A stretch of 64,000 bases of DNA, from assembly GCA_964020155.1 (NCBI GenBank), contig OZ026547.1:4461095-4525094 (forward strand), given 5' to 3'. The DNA is from Chondrilla cf. caribensis (Eukaryota > Porifera > Demospongiae > Chondrillida > Chondrillidae). The position numbers and the translations under genes were made by a program. Of this stretch, positions 49,084-60,937 are shown piece after piece. The first letter of the stretch is position 1. Every line of letters begins with the position of its first letter. The notes under the pieces are model-generated. The model saw nothing but the letters and a program-made list of their open reading frames with translations, did no database searches and was not told where the DNA came from.

Positions 49084-50812
49084 GAGGTGTTGGAAGCACT
49101 CACAAAGTGGGGAGGTCACACTTTCATCATTGTATGACATATCATGTATATTACTGTATGATCGTTTACATGTATGAGTTACTGTAATGTACAGTACTGC
49201 ATGTAGTGGTGTTGTGTGTGGAAACAGTATTGTTATAAGGTGCATTATTTCACCACCATGGCCTCCCCAGTGTCCATGTAATACATATCCGCACAGCTAA
49301 ACATGCCTGCACTCCCTCTGAAGGTGATACATTCCTCATAGCAACCATGCAGGGATGGGATGTTTGTACCCTGTTGCCATGGCCTATGCATGTGTATATG
49401 TGTATATTATGTGTACCTATGTGTATCAATATAAGTGTGTACATCTATACATATCTGTACTAATGTATCTGTTACTGTATACTGTAATTCAACTATTAGA
49501 TTATCCAATTTCCTTGTTAGAGACTCTGTCTAACTTTCTACACAAGCCAAGAGTTGTTAATTAGCCTTCTACTGAGGCCATTCCTCGTTAATTGGAGAAG
49601 ACATAATGTGTTTTTATCTGTTCCATTAGTGTCATTGGATTGTGTATGTCATCTGATCTCCTTGCATGAGTCCAGTCCCGAAACATTACTAGTACTGTAC
49701 TCTGACCTGTTATGAAGTTTCAATATGTGTATGTACATTACTGTATGTTCATTGTACATGTATGAGTTACTGTATGTACATTACTGTATGTTCATTGTAC
49801 ATGTATGAGTTACTGTACTGAAATGACTTTGTATGTACTTTATGTACTGCATGTAGTGGTGTTATGTGTCGTTAGGCTGTATTGTGCCACTAGCATGGCC
49901 TCCCCAGGCCCAAGTGACACATATCAGCACAACTAAGAATGCATGTACACACTCTGGTGCTATCTCATAGCGTCCAGGGATGGGATGTTTGTACCTCCTT
50001 ACCATGGCCTATGCATATGTGTACACCAGTCCTACACATATTAGTACTTATGCATTTTTGTAGAGGCTCACATCTATGACAAAGAATTTAAAACAGGAAT
50101 ATTTTGAACAGGACATGTAGAAATCTTGAATTATAATCCTTAGAAAACTTTTAATGACAATGTAGGTAACTTAGATTATCTGATCTTCTTGTTAGAGACT
50201 CAGTTTAACTTTGTACACAAGTCAAGAGTTGTTGTTTAGCCTTCTGCTGAGGCCATTCATTGTATATTGGGGGAGCCTTAAAATGTTCTTATCTGTTCCA
50301 TTAGTATCATGTGATTGTGTATGTCATCCGATCTCCTTGTTAGTGAGACTCAGTCTAACTTAGTACCCAAGCCAAGAGTTGTACATGAGATCTGTGCCTG
50401 CAGTACATGTCATCTACAATTGATCATATTCTTACTTGTGGTGTGCCCATGCATACATATTATATACTCAAATGTATGTATTGTGTGTATGATATACATA
50501 TAATACAATTTGTTCATGCATAACCTGTATTGTATTTGCAATCATGCATGTATATTCTGTACATGTGTAAGTGTTTGAGATTTTTATTGTGTAAAATTGT
50601 TGAAATATAAAATTTTGTTTAAGGACAGTTTTACATTGTCAGAATTGGTTTTATTTGAGAATTAGGGTAGATTTTGGCATTCTGGTTCAGAGGGTATTAT
50701 GAGTCCCTGTTAACAATCAATATTATTTGGATAATGCAAGTATTCGTTCAATGGATTTCTCTAGCCATAGATAATAACATTTATTACACCAAACATTTCA
50801 GCAGCTGACTAT
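49084..50812. repeat. Tandemly rearranged FReD-flank repeats
   Basis: Holds several partial copies of the flank seen at 100-540 and 44070-44500, for example CAAGCCAAGAGTTGTT at about 49544 and again, with changes, near 50217 and 50371. No gene is supported. Confidence 0.6.
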
Positions 50813-50998
50813 ACTACTTTGAAATGCTGCAGCTGACCAACTAACAAATTTTATTACACCAACCATTTCAGCAGCTGACTACTACAACCTTTGTCAGCAG
50901 TATGCCAGTCAAACTGCTGACAAAGGTAGTAGTCAGCTGCTGAAACGTTTGGTGTAATGAAATCTGTCAGTTGGTCAGCTGCAACGTTTCAAAGTTCA
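50813..50998. mobile_element. Foldback element, copy A
   Basis: Near-perfect hairpin with arms of about 85 bp. The core left arm contains CAGCAGCTGACTACTAC and CTTTGTCAGCAG, and its inverse lies at 50914-50964. The outer arms contain CAGCTGACCAACT. Probably a foldback or MITE-type element; no coding sequence. Confidence 0.8.
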
Positions 50999-51364
50999 TT
51001 GAACATAATATCCCATTTTGTGCTTCAAATGAATAAACATGTTTTGAATCCTTTAATTCTTGTGGCTTCCTAAACCTGTTGACCCTATAGCTATATGCTG
51101 ATCCTTATTAGAATGGAATATCGCATAATATACTGCATCTTATTTAAAGGTGTTAGTAGATGTTATGGCTCAATGTGATTGAAGTGAATATAAGATTCCT
51201 ATGCTTTGATGTAATCTCATCATTCCAATTTTAGTGGGTCAATGTGATTGAAATAACAATAGAACTTGTTTCATGATCATGTCATCACACTGAAAGCAGT
51301 TCTTCCTGTTATAAGGTCACATGTGTATATTGTCCATTCTGTGTACATGTGACCTTTGGATTTT

Positions 51365-51489
51365 GTGGATTAGTATGACTACATACAGTACATGTGTATG
51401 TGCATGCATACATTGTACATGTATACAGTACATGTGTGTTTACATTGTACATGTGTACACACAGTACATGTGTATGCATACATTGTGCG
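51365..51489. repeat. GTACATGTGTA-type tandem repeat, part 1
   Basis: Imperfect tandem units of about 32-36 bp around ACAGTACATGTGT and ATACATTGTACATG. The array continues at 52083-52205 after an insertion of about 590 bp. Confidence 0.7.
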
Positions 51490-52082
51490 CTATAGTTACT
51501 ACCCGGTTTCTGTTATGTAACAAATTTATTGTCCAAGGGACGAGGGTATGTAGTGCCCGAGGGGCAAGTACAAAAAATTCGTTACGTATTAGAAGTTGGG
51601 TAGTAACTGGATTATAGCTGCAAGGCATTGGGGAGTACGATTGTGAGAATTTAAAACAGGCTGAGCACAAATATGCAGGAAAATAGCTTCTACATTCATT
51701 TAAATACATTGTAAGCATCCTTAGATACATTTTAGTGTTTTATCGTGTGGTAAATATAACCTTTTCTCTAAAACGTTCTACTAGTAAGGAGAATTTCCTA
51801 CCTCACACTTAATTCAAATAATCCGAATCATGGCGAAACACTGTCCACTTGGTGCTAAAGATAACCTCCCAGTTAAGAATTGTTTCAAGTTTGATGATGG
51901 CGACAACTTCGAGCAGTTGTTACTAATTTTAGAACTGACGTGTTGTGTCAATTATTCATTTGACAGTTTGCATAAACTAATTGATAACGAGGGCACTTAT
52001 GGAATACTGGCGTAATAGCACGCCAGTATCAAAAATACTGGCCAGGCGGCTCCTTTGATGTATGACGTCATCGGGCGATAAA
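51490..52082. mobile_element. Insertion splitting the GTACATGTGTA array
   Basis: The array units resume on the far side, so this 590-bp stretch is an insertion or a replaced segment. It contains an inverted pair AGTTACTACCC (51494) / GGGTAGTAACT (51598), a 61-codon ORF (51830-52015, MAKHCPLGAKDN start, no known motif), and a palindromic CGCCAGTA / TACTGGC segment near 52012-52042. Family unknown. Confidence 0.45.
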
Positions 52083-52205
52083 TGTGTACATACAGTACAT
52101 GTGTATATCCATACATTTTACATGTGTACATACAGTACATGTGTATGGGCATACATTGTACATGAGTACATACAGTACGTGTGTGTGCATACATGTGTAC
52201 ATAGA
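52083..52205. repeat. GTACATGTGTA-type tandem repeat, part 2
   Basis: Same unit as 51365-51489, about three to four copies. Confidence 0.7.
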
Positions 52206-52274
52206 CATGAACCCACAAAAACTTGAAATTTAACTAGAAGTAGATAAGTTCAATGGAATTCTCTGGCCATAGAT

Positions 52275-52383
52275 ATTTCATTACACCAAACATTTCAGCA
52301 GCTGACTACTACCTTTGTCAGCAGTTTGGCATACTGCTGACAAAGGTAGTAGTCAGCTGCTGAAATGGTTGGTCTAATGAAAT
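52275..52383. mobile_element. Foldback element, copy B
   Basis: Arms 52275-52325 and 52333-52383 are inverted copies (51 bp, 2 mismatches) around a 7-base loop. Sequence and 3' flank match copy A at 50813-50998 (both are followed by TTCAAAGTTCATTGA), so the flanks were duplicated too. Confidence 0.85.
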
Positions 52384-53032
52384 CTGCTAGTTGGTCAGCT
52401 GCAGTAGTTCAAAGTTCATTGAGCATAATCCCATTTTGTGCTTCAAATGAATAAACATGTTTTGAATCCTTTAATTTTTGTGGCTTCATAAACCTTTCGA
52501 CCCAATACCTATATGCTGATCATGTTTACAATCGAATTTAGTGGGTCGTTGTGATTAAAATAACAAGAGAATTGGTTATGTGATCATGTCATCTCACTGG
52601 AACCATCTTTGACCCTTTATGGTAATGATAGACCTTTGCTGAAAACACCAGCTGTCAATAAACATGTTCCTGTGTAAACATTGTTTATCTGTTTACATTG
52701 TTTGTTTTCCATTTTCCTGTTACTGATGTACTGATCATGAGCACATTTTTTGTGGTATGTTGTCATTATTTTTAATGTTGTTGTTGTTGTTTGTGAATAC
52801 TGATCCCACAGCAGTAAAGTCATGTGACAGTCACATGACCAATATATTATACAGGAAGTGTTGCCATACAACAGACATGTGTCATGTGACTGTCATATGT
52901 AATTCATGTCATCACATGTCAATTTTGTGAATGTCACATGTAAGTGATGTGATTGTCACATGTGAATCACATGTTTGTCACATGTTTAAGTGTCAGTTCG
53001 TTCCACACCTCTTATTCCTCTGCTCCCCTCAG
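52384..53032. other. Intergenic region with CACATG dyads
   Basis: Related to 4640-5010. Contains a full dyad at 52820-52840 and several half-sites between 52870 and 52985. No gene. Confidence 0.6.
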
Positions 53033-53770
53033 TCAACGAACCAGAACACTTCCACTATCGAATCCACTACTGCTCAGCCATGACTGTTGCCTCTTACCTC
53101 ATCAGAATGGAGCCGTACACACAGTACTTGATACATCTCCAGGTTTGAAAATTATTGTGTATACGTAGCTGCATGTTTCTTGTATAATTCCCTGTTTGAT
53201 TGGACACTTGTACATTGTACATACACAGGTGCATGTTCTTTTATAAATTCCTGTTAGATTGGACACTTGTATATTGTATTTTATACAAAAGTTAGAATGA
53301 AATACGATAAAATATGTATGATGGAGAATTATCAAGTCGAAAAGCTAAAGGGATCCTTCAAATTGCCTTCTATTGAATGTTCTTTTTATCAGGAGTTGGT
53401 AGTATAGTGTATACGGACTACTACACCAAACCAAACAAAGCTGAAGAATTGGTTATGTTGAAGCAGTTTGTTACAAGGGGGTTTGTCAGAAAGAGTTTCT
53501 ACTGTCCCTTTACGGCATATGAATAATTATAGTGATGTCAATAATTATTTTATTCAATGGCTGTATCTACTGTATTTGTTCTTACATTGGTATTTTCTCA
53601 ATCTTGTTTCTCGTAAGATGGCCATTTTGACTGAGCTGATAGAGCATTCAACAGCATTGAACTGGGTTAGCAGTCAGCTTCAGATGAGGATAGAAATGAC
53701 ATCTAAGAAGTGATCCCTGAGTCCTACTACCTCCCAGACTTCCTCACTGACAGCAGCATGTCTGTGCTCG
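53033..53770 (+). pseudogene. BEACH-domain gene fragment, copy A
   Basis: Exon 53033-53142 encodes NEPEHFHYRIHYCSAMTV and SYLIRMEPYTQY up to CAG|GTTTGA. Exon region 53617-53770 matches copy B. This is the BEACH core (HYGTHYS..., YLIRMEPFT) of neurobeachin/LRBA/WDFY-type scaffold proteins acting in vesicle traffic and autophagy. Lesions: the acceptor AG|G is mutated to AA|G, TGA at 53632-53634 and TAA at about 53704-53706 replace Arg codons. Only two exons are present. Confidence 0.82.
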
Positions 53771-54474
53771 GTGAGTGGTGGAGTGAGTGGGAGTATCTAA
53801 CTGATCAGCTTCCCTCCACAGCTGATTTCAGCTCCACATTTTGTTGAACACTTGTGCAATGTATGTCTCATACCTGGCCTTTAGTTTTCATATTTACATA
53901 TTTGGAGCACTCAACATGTAAACACAGACATAGAAAAAAGACCTGAATACGAGGTGTTTCCAATTATGTGTCATGTTTTACTGATTCCATTATGTCTGCA
54001 ATCTCTCTAACTCTGTATTTCCAAAGGACAATCCACTGTAGTGTTAACATGATGTTTGTGTCCAATTGCACGGAATACATGCATTTGAGTTTTCTGTCAT
54101 GTGATTGCGTGGTAGTGCAGTATATATGGCAGTGCTGATGGAAATCATGTGACAGTCACATGACTAATGTATAAATCTGCTGGATAATATAGAATATGAC
54201 AGTCACATGACCAGTGTCATGTGACAGTCACTGGACTAATGTATAAGATTATTGGGTGTCATGTGACATATCTTAATACTTATTATAAATCACACTGTAG
54301 TAGAATCGCTATAATTGGATATACATTGAATTTCGTCCCATTGTGCATAGCAATAAGATTTGAATTTGAAGTGAATATTATAATTGCAGCATCAATCATG
54401 TAATCTAGCAATCTTCAATCTAATCCAAGTAGTTATGTATGTTAAGGATATTTAGTCTAGTAATGTTTAGGATA
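53771..54474. other. Intergenic region between the BEACH fragment and FReD flank
   Basis: No gene seen. CACATG-type dyads lie at 54145-54165, about 54189 and 54206. Confidence 0.55.
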
Positions 54475-55073
54475 ATACAACATTCCAAATTCCGTACCTC
54501 CTGTCTCCTAAGCAGTATGTACGTATGTGAAGTAGTGCATAGAGTGGGGGAAATACCTATTTTACAACAGTACAGCATCTGTTGCTATAGAAGCAACACA
54601 CTTATATAGCAATTTTGTAATGTACAAAGCCATTGTATAATAATCATTTAGCTGATGTAATCTTTAAATGTTTATGATATCAACGGATGCTCCACTGGTT
54701 AAGACATGGTCACTCAGGCAGTATGACACATGAATCCACTCTCCCTTGAGACTTGTCATTTTATATGTCAGTGACTGCATGTCCTTGTGTCCATGTCTTA
54801 ATCAAACCATGCAATCCTCCCCATAATTGCACATACGATATGGGTACATTTGTAATGATATTATTGTTACAAATCATGTTCCAGTTCCCACATTATCACT
54901 TCCTGTAATGAATGTCATTAAATTCACACATCAAAGGATTACATCATTGATCATAGCACATGTGGTAAATATAAGCCAATCTACCTAATGTTAGTGTATG
55001 TGTAGAGTTAGTTATTGTGTTTCCATTAATTCTATGATTCCACGCAGTGTGTTTAAGACCATTGGTTGTTGTA
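54475..55073. repeat. Duplicated FReD 3' flank, copy 3
   Basis: Matches 530-1121 and 44480-45084, 3' of FReD-7. Confidence 0.75.
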
Positions 55074-55956
55074 TTAGTCTCGAAAGCGTAACTTCATTTG
55101 AGCAAACTTCAGAGAAATGTCATTGTTGTGGATGTAGTACCACCGTATTCCTTGATGACCAATCAGCCCACTACGATACACACCATTTAGGTTGGAGTAT
55201 GTACAAGATTTGTACCACCATGCTCCTTGATAATAAGTAGCACAGTTCCCACCATTCTGATCATTGTCTCTATCTTTAGTGCTAAACTGCATACCATTGA
55301 TACTATGTAACGATATGAATCAATCTCAAGCAGTTCCTGTATAATTTGCTATGTTTAATGTGTAGTTTGTGTGTCTGTTGCCAACAGAGAAGAAGGAATA
55401 TTGAGCATATTTGTAGTTCCCTTGGAAATCAGCTAAATCGACTCTTAGTTCTGTTCTCAGTGCTGCTGAGGTCAAGCATTGGATATGTTCCAGTCCAAGC
55501 CAGAATTCTCTCTTGAGTCTCCCAAATCCCGCAACATAGTCTGCCCAGTTCCTGTAGAAATCCTCAGATCCATCTCTTCTTCTCTGGAAGACAGTCCACC
55601 CTCCATTCTTCATATCACAGTAGATGTTAAACGGTTTTCCACATCCAGGGTCAATGGTGTAGATTCCATCTAGTCTACATCCTTTGAGATAGGCCTCTCT
55701 GCATTCTTTAACAGGTGTTGATGGACCTGTGCAAATGTACCCAGTACGTATGTAGGATAGAGTAATCACTATATGTGAGGTCCTATATTAAATTGTGTGT
55801 GTTGTGTAGCAAGTGAGGTGCTACACATCCATACAAATGTGTATAATCCAGATATTGAGGTATGTATACTGTATATATGTACTCACATTGTCCATATGCT
55901 GTGGTAGCTAGTAGAAGTATGGCAATAGTTGTTGATCCACAACTAAAGTTGATCAT
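55074..55956 (-). pseudogene. FReD-7: fibrinogen-domain lectin with two in-frame stops
   Basis: Exon 1 (55887-55956) encodes a MINFSCGS signal peptide with a phase-1 GTGAGT donor. Exon 2 (55074-55726) follows TGCACAG and carries CREAYLKGC, FNIYCDMKNGGWTVFQRRR, YKYAQYSFFSVGN, calcium loop [19 protein letters not shown] and an MKLRFRD end. Two TGA codons (about 55322-55333) interrupt the frame just after the YTGTA motif; the frame is otherwise unbroken on both sides. In FReD-1 the same site reads GTAGDAM. TATA box at 56051-56057. It is a recent pseudogene unless the stops are base-call errors. Confidence 0.82.
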
Positions 55957-56050
55957 GTTCTTGCTCCTGAGCTGTAATGTTCTCTGTAGTCAGTGTTCTC
56001 TTTCTCCTTGATCTCTCTCGCTTGTTGTTTCTGTGGGTTGAGTGGTGTTC

Positions 56051-56057
56051 TTTTATA
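56051..56057 (-). promoter_or_regulatory. TATA box of FReD-7
   Basis: TATAAAA on the minus strand 95 bp upstream of the ATG, in the same context as FReD-2 and FReD-3. Confidence 0.68.
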
Positions 56058-56121
56058 GCATTGGTTAGTGGGTGTGTACATGTGGGTACACCGTTTCATT
56101 CAATCATGAGATGTAGCATTA

Positions 56122-56619
56122 CCGTATGCGCAGAAATTTTCGCAGTACTGAACTTTCACGGTTGCATAACTTTGAGGATTTTCGCAGATTATATTTTCGC
56201 GGTTGTGGGCCAAATCAAATTTATTTTTCAGTTTGAAATGTTTGAGCTAGAGAGCTGTATCCGTGGTTTTCAAGTTTATTATGTATCATGGACACTTCAC
56301 AAAGGAGAGGTACTTCATTGCGCTAGCGTAATCGCTAATAGAGAAGATCCCTATGTTGTAGCTTTTGACATCTTATCGAAATTCAAAATGAACAATAATA
56401 CTCGAATCTTGGATCAATGCTTCATTTAAACTAACACAAAACCTACTGTCCTTTGTTCTATTATAGTCGTGTTTTGCAACGTTTACTGTACGTTGAAAAT
56501 AGACGGCCATTTCATTATACTACGTACTTGTGAGTACCATAATAATCCGCGGATTAAATTTTCATGAATGCCCAGGCAATCCGTGAAAGTTTAGTACCGC
56601 GAAATTTCCGCGCATACGG
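56122..56619. mobile_element. 498-bp inverted-repeat transposon carrying a HIRAN-like ORF
   Basis: Ends are inverted copies over about 42 bp, beginning CCGTATGCGC and containing AACTTTCACGG, with a few mismatches. The target duplication is not clear. It lies 65 bp upstream of the FReD-7 TATA box. Confidence 0.82.
56238..56429 (+). CDS. HIRAN-like small protein inside a transposon
   Basis: ORF of 63 residues starting MFELESCIRGFQVYY, with KGEVLHC, then NREDPYVVAFDIL. The spacing (G-x-x-Y, GE-x-L-x-C, then N-x-x-DPY-x-VA) resembles the HIRAN fold, a small DNA-end-binding domain seen in HLTF/Rad5-type proteins and in short proteins linked to mobile elements. It ends at TAA within the element and has no transposase motifs. 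It may be a remnant of a longer element-encoded protein. HIRAN assignment is from pattern only. Confidence 0.45.
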   Translation: MFELESCIRGFQVYYVSWTLHKGEVLHCASVIANREDPYVVAFDILSKFKMNNNTRILDQCFI

Positions 56620-56770
56620 GACTTCCACAACCAATAAGTCGAAACAAGTAGTTATCTCTTGCACATATCAGAAGGATATGTAGTTTTAAATTAGTGATTT
56701 TTTCTATAATTTGTTTGTTTATGTGTCAGACTTCTTAATGTGTTTATATATTATGTATCCTCTAAGATTT

Positions 56771-57150
56771 GTGTACATGTACCTCAGGTTGGTGGTATTG
56801 TGTGTACATGTACCTCAGGTTGGTGGTATTGTGTGTACATGTACCTCAGGTTGGTGGTATTGTGTGTACATGTACCTCAGGTTGGTGGTATTGTGTGTAC
56901 ATGTACCTCAGGTTGGTAGTATTGTGTGTACATGTACCTCAGGTTGGTGGTATTGTGTGTACATGTACCTCAGGTTGGTGGTATTGTGTGTACATGTACC
57001 TCAGGTTGGTAGTATTGTGTGTAAACGTACCTCGAGGTTGGTAGCATTGTGTGTGCATGTACCTCAGGTTTGTAGTATTGTGTGTACATGTACCTCAGGT
57101 TGGTGGTATTGTGTGTACAAGTACCTCAGGTTGGTGGTATTGTGTGTATT
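56771..57150. repeat. 31-bp minisatellite, about 12 copies
   Basis: Tandem units of ACCTCAGGTTGGTGGTATTG plus GTGTACATGT, with a few substitutions (GGTAGTATTG in some units). Because 31 is not a multiple of 3 and the unit has no stop in the plus frames, long ORFs appear (up to 157 codons) but are not considered genes. Confidence 0.92.
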
Positions 57151-57249
57151 ATCACACCAAATCACAAGTCATGAGATAATATGATAACACAATATGAGAA
57201 GGATATTATGTATGATTCATAGTTTACGATAATATCACTTGTGATGTGT

Positions 57250-58145
57250 CAATGGGAATGGGTTCCTGGTATCTTTGAATTAACAGTACGTAACAGTTTC
57301 TTTCCAATTGAATATACACCCAAACTCCTCTTATGCGGATGCCTCATATCCGGGCAAGTCCGTGCATTCAATCACACCCCATAAGGCTTTCAATGCCCTG
57401 GACATTTCACTGCAATGGCTCGAGCCTCATGGCACTGATCCAGCCCATCTCATACTAGAGAAAAAGAGGCGTGAAATATAATTATTGTTAATATCACTCT
57501 TCAGTAAGTACATATTATTACATATTATGTATCTACTATAAATTATCTTCCACTGTTCCCTTGAACAATAGTCTGATACTCGATAGCACATGTACTGTTA
57601 CTGTACATGTAACAGTCATTGTAAAATAAAGATAATCCAAATTCCTTCCAGGTCATCTGTATACAATTCATCATTATGCAAACATTTACATCACCTCACA
57701 CACCTGGTTGTTTTCTGTGCCGTCACTGTTGTGCTGTTCCAATTTTGGTACATTGGTACAAGGTTGTCAACTGTCTATTCCAACAACCTTAATTAAGCTC
57801 ATGACCTACAACCCTGTAGCCTCCTGTGCCGTCACTATTGTGCTATTTATAAAGTGTTCTAAATTGATCATGTAAAGTATACACAGTGGGTAAATTATGG
57901 TTATTCTCACAATATACACACCTACATGATAGCTATTAACTGGGTATGTACTAGGGCAGACAGTATGTAGTTCATAATAGGTATGGACTTTAGCAGTTAT
58001 TCTGTGTATATAAATGTCCAATGCTGGGTAGGTGTACAGCGACACCATAATGCTACAGGGTGTATGTTAGTTTAACTAGTGTCAAATGAGCTTTGCACTA
58101 ATGGAAGCTATAATGGTTCTTATTGAGATTGTCAGGAATGTTATC
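57250..58145. repeat. Duplicated block, copy 1 (other copy 58930-59535)
   Basis: Matches 58930-59535, ending in both cases at ATGTTATCATGTACAGG next to a GT repeat. Contains a decayed pogo/Tigger-type end (CTCCTCTTATGCGGATGCC at about 57332). No gene. Confidence 0.72.
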
Positions 58146-58165
58146 ATGTACAGGTTTGTATTTAT

Positions 58166-58169
58166 ACTG

Positions 58170-58241
<72 letters not shown>
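58166..58241. repeat. GT microsatellite
   Basis: About 76 bp GT repeat. A shorter one lies at 58447-58484, with TGCATACATA-rich sequence between. Confidence 0.96.
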
Positions 58242-58244
<3 letters not shown>

Positions 58245-58440
58245 ACATATGTACAATAATATGTTACATATTTTGCATGTATTAGTTATGCACTCATGTA
58301 CTCACATATATAAGTACGTACATACATATGCATACATATATATGTGTGCATATGTATATATGTATGTACTATGTATGCATGCGTACATGTACTATGTACA
58401 TGTATGTATGTATGCATTTGCACAGGTGTGTATGTGTGTA

Positions 58441-58488
<48 letters not shown>

Positions 58489-58929
58489 GTGTGTGCATGT
58501 ATGTATTGGTACGTGTGTGTATATTCAAATGTATGTTGTACATACATGTATACCTATGTCACCTCTTCATTGCCTTCTCTATACCATCACTAATTCACTG
58601 CTTACGTAGTGTTCTGAATTGATCATATAAAGCACAGACAGTGGCTCAACTGTGGTTGTCCTCAGGATGTAACTACATGGTGCTATTGACTGAGCATATA
58701 CCATGATAGACACTACGTCACTTGTAGTTGGTATATATTATGGTATATACATACGTACTATATTATTTTATACTGTAACTGCAGTCATTCTGCCTATGCT
58801 GCACTATGCACGTGTTCCTGTACACCATGGACACAATGCTGTACATTACATGTATGTAATTTTTTTGTCTTACTATTGTAAATCACACAGGTGTCTTAAG
58901 TACATAATAACAAGCTTATAATTATAATC

Positions 58930-59535
58930 TGGAAATGGAAATAGGTTCCTGGCATCTTTGAATTAACTGTAACAATTTCTTTCCAATGGAATATACAGTG
59001 AACCTCCTCTTATCCGGACACCCCATATCCGTGCATTCAGTCACACCTCGTGAAGCTTTCAATGCCCTGGACATTTCACTGCACACATGATTGTTTTCTG
59101 TGCTGTCAATGTTGTGCTGTTCCAATTTTGGTACATTGGTACAAGGTTGTCAACTGTCTAATCCAACAACCTTAATTAAGCTCATGACCTACAACCCTGT
59201 AGCCTCCTGTGTGCCGTCACTAGTGTGCTGTTTATGAAGTGTTCTAAATTGATCATGTAAAGTATACACAGTGGGTTAATTATGGTTATCCTCATAATGT
59301 ACACACCTACATGATAGCTATTAACTGAGTATGTACTAAGGCAGACAGTATGTAACTCATAATAGGTATGGACTTTAGCAGTTATTCTGTGTATATGTGT
59401 AATGCTGGGTAGGTGTACAGCGACACCATAGTGCTACAGGGTGTATGGTAGTTTAACTAGCGTCAACTGAGTTTGCACTAATGGAAGCTATAATGGTTTT
59501 CATTGAGATTGTCAGGAATGTTATCATGTACAGGC
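58930..59535. repeat. Duplicated block, copy 2
   Basis: Second copy of 57250-58145 with internal deletions. At about 58996 it keeps CAGTGAACCTCCTCTTATCC, which looks like a pogo/Tigger terminal repeat. Confidence 0.72.
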
Positions 59536-59554
59536 AATGTATATTTAATATATG

Positions 59555-59737
<183 letters not shown>

Positions 59738-60028
59738 TCACTCATTCATTCATTTATAACACACATAGACACTAATTTGATAGACGCCATGATTTTTCTA
59801 GACCCTTCCAAACCAATGGGAGCACAAACTGAAGATCAGAAGCAGTACTACATGCAAAAGTACTCGGAGGATGCTTGTGAACCTACATGTTAGTCATGAT
59901 TATCACAAGCATGTAGTCCATGGCAGTAATCCGTGTCATCACATGTAAATTGTTTGATTGTCACATGTGAATCATATAATTACCCCACCTTTTAGTTATT
60001 TCCATGTCTCTTTTTCTGTTCCCTGCAG

Positions 60029-60679
60029 TCAATGAACCAGAACACTTCCACTACTGAATCCACTACTGCTCGGCCATGACTGTTACCTCCTACCTCATCA
60101 GAATGGAGCCGTACACACAGTATTTCACACATCTCCAGGTTTGAGGATTATTGTGCATACACAGGTGTATCTTCTTTTATAAATTCCTGTTAGATTGGAC
60201 ACTTGTATATTGTATTTTATACAAAAGCTAGAATGAAATACAATATAATATGTATGATGGAGAATCATCAAATCGAATAAACGAATATTCTTTTTATCAG
60301 GACTTGGTAGTATAGTGTATACGGACTACTACAGCAAACCAAACAAAGCTGAAGAATTGGTTTATGTTGAAGCAGTTTGTTACAAGGGTGTTTGTCAGAA
60401 AGGGTTTCTACTGTCCCTTTACGGCATATGAATAATTATAGTGATGTCAATTATTATTATATTCAATGGCTGTATCTACTGTATTCATTCTTACATTGGT
60501 ATTTCCTCAATCTTGTTTCTCGTAGGATGGCCATTTTGACCGAGCTGATAGAGCATTTAACAGCATCGAACTGGCTTGGCAGTCAGCTTCAGGAAAGGAT
60601 GGAAACGACATCCGAGAAGTGATCCCCAAGTTCTACTACCTCCCAGACCTCCTCACTGACAGCAACATATTTGTACTCG
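60029..60679 (+). pseudogene. BEACH-domain gene fragment, copy B
   Basis: Exon 60029-60138 matches copy A but has TGA at 60055-60057 in place of Arg. Exon 60526-60679 is intact, with a CGTAG acceptor and GTGAGT donor, and encodes DGHFDRADRAFNSIELAW, DIREVIPKFYYLPDLL and DSNIFVLG. This matches the GHFDHADRxFxS, ELIPEFFYLPE, N-LG blocks of BEACH domains. The intron between is 387 bp. No other exons of the parent gene were found. Confidence 0.85.
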
Positions 60680-60937
60680 GTGAGTGGTGGAGTGAGTGGG
60701 GGTATCTAACTGATCAGCTTCCCTCCACAGCCATTATGTTGCAATGGAAGTCGCATACCTGGCCTATAGTTTTCATATATTAATTTTGGATCACTTAAAC
60801 ATGTGAACACAACATGGAAAAAACACCTGGGTATGAGGCTAGCGCAATAGCATATGTCATGTTTTACTTATTCCACTTCTCTCTGCAATCTCTCTAACTC
60901 TGTATCCCCAATTGACTGTCCACTGTAGTGTTATAAA

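Noticed and set aside
56771..57150. CRISPR-like array of regular repeats
   Set aside because: Units are directly adjacent without unique spacers, in an animal genome; it is a minisatellite.
56711..57184. 157-codon ORF with repeated VPQVGG and TSGWWYC words
   Set aside because: It only reads a 31-bp minisatellite through its three frames; the unit simply lacks stop codons.
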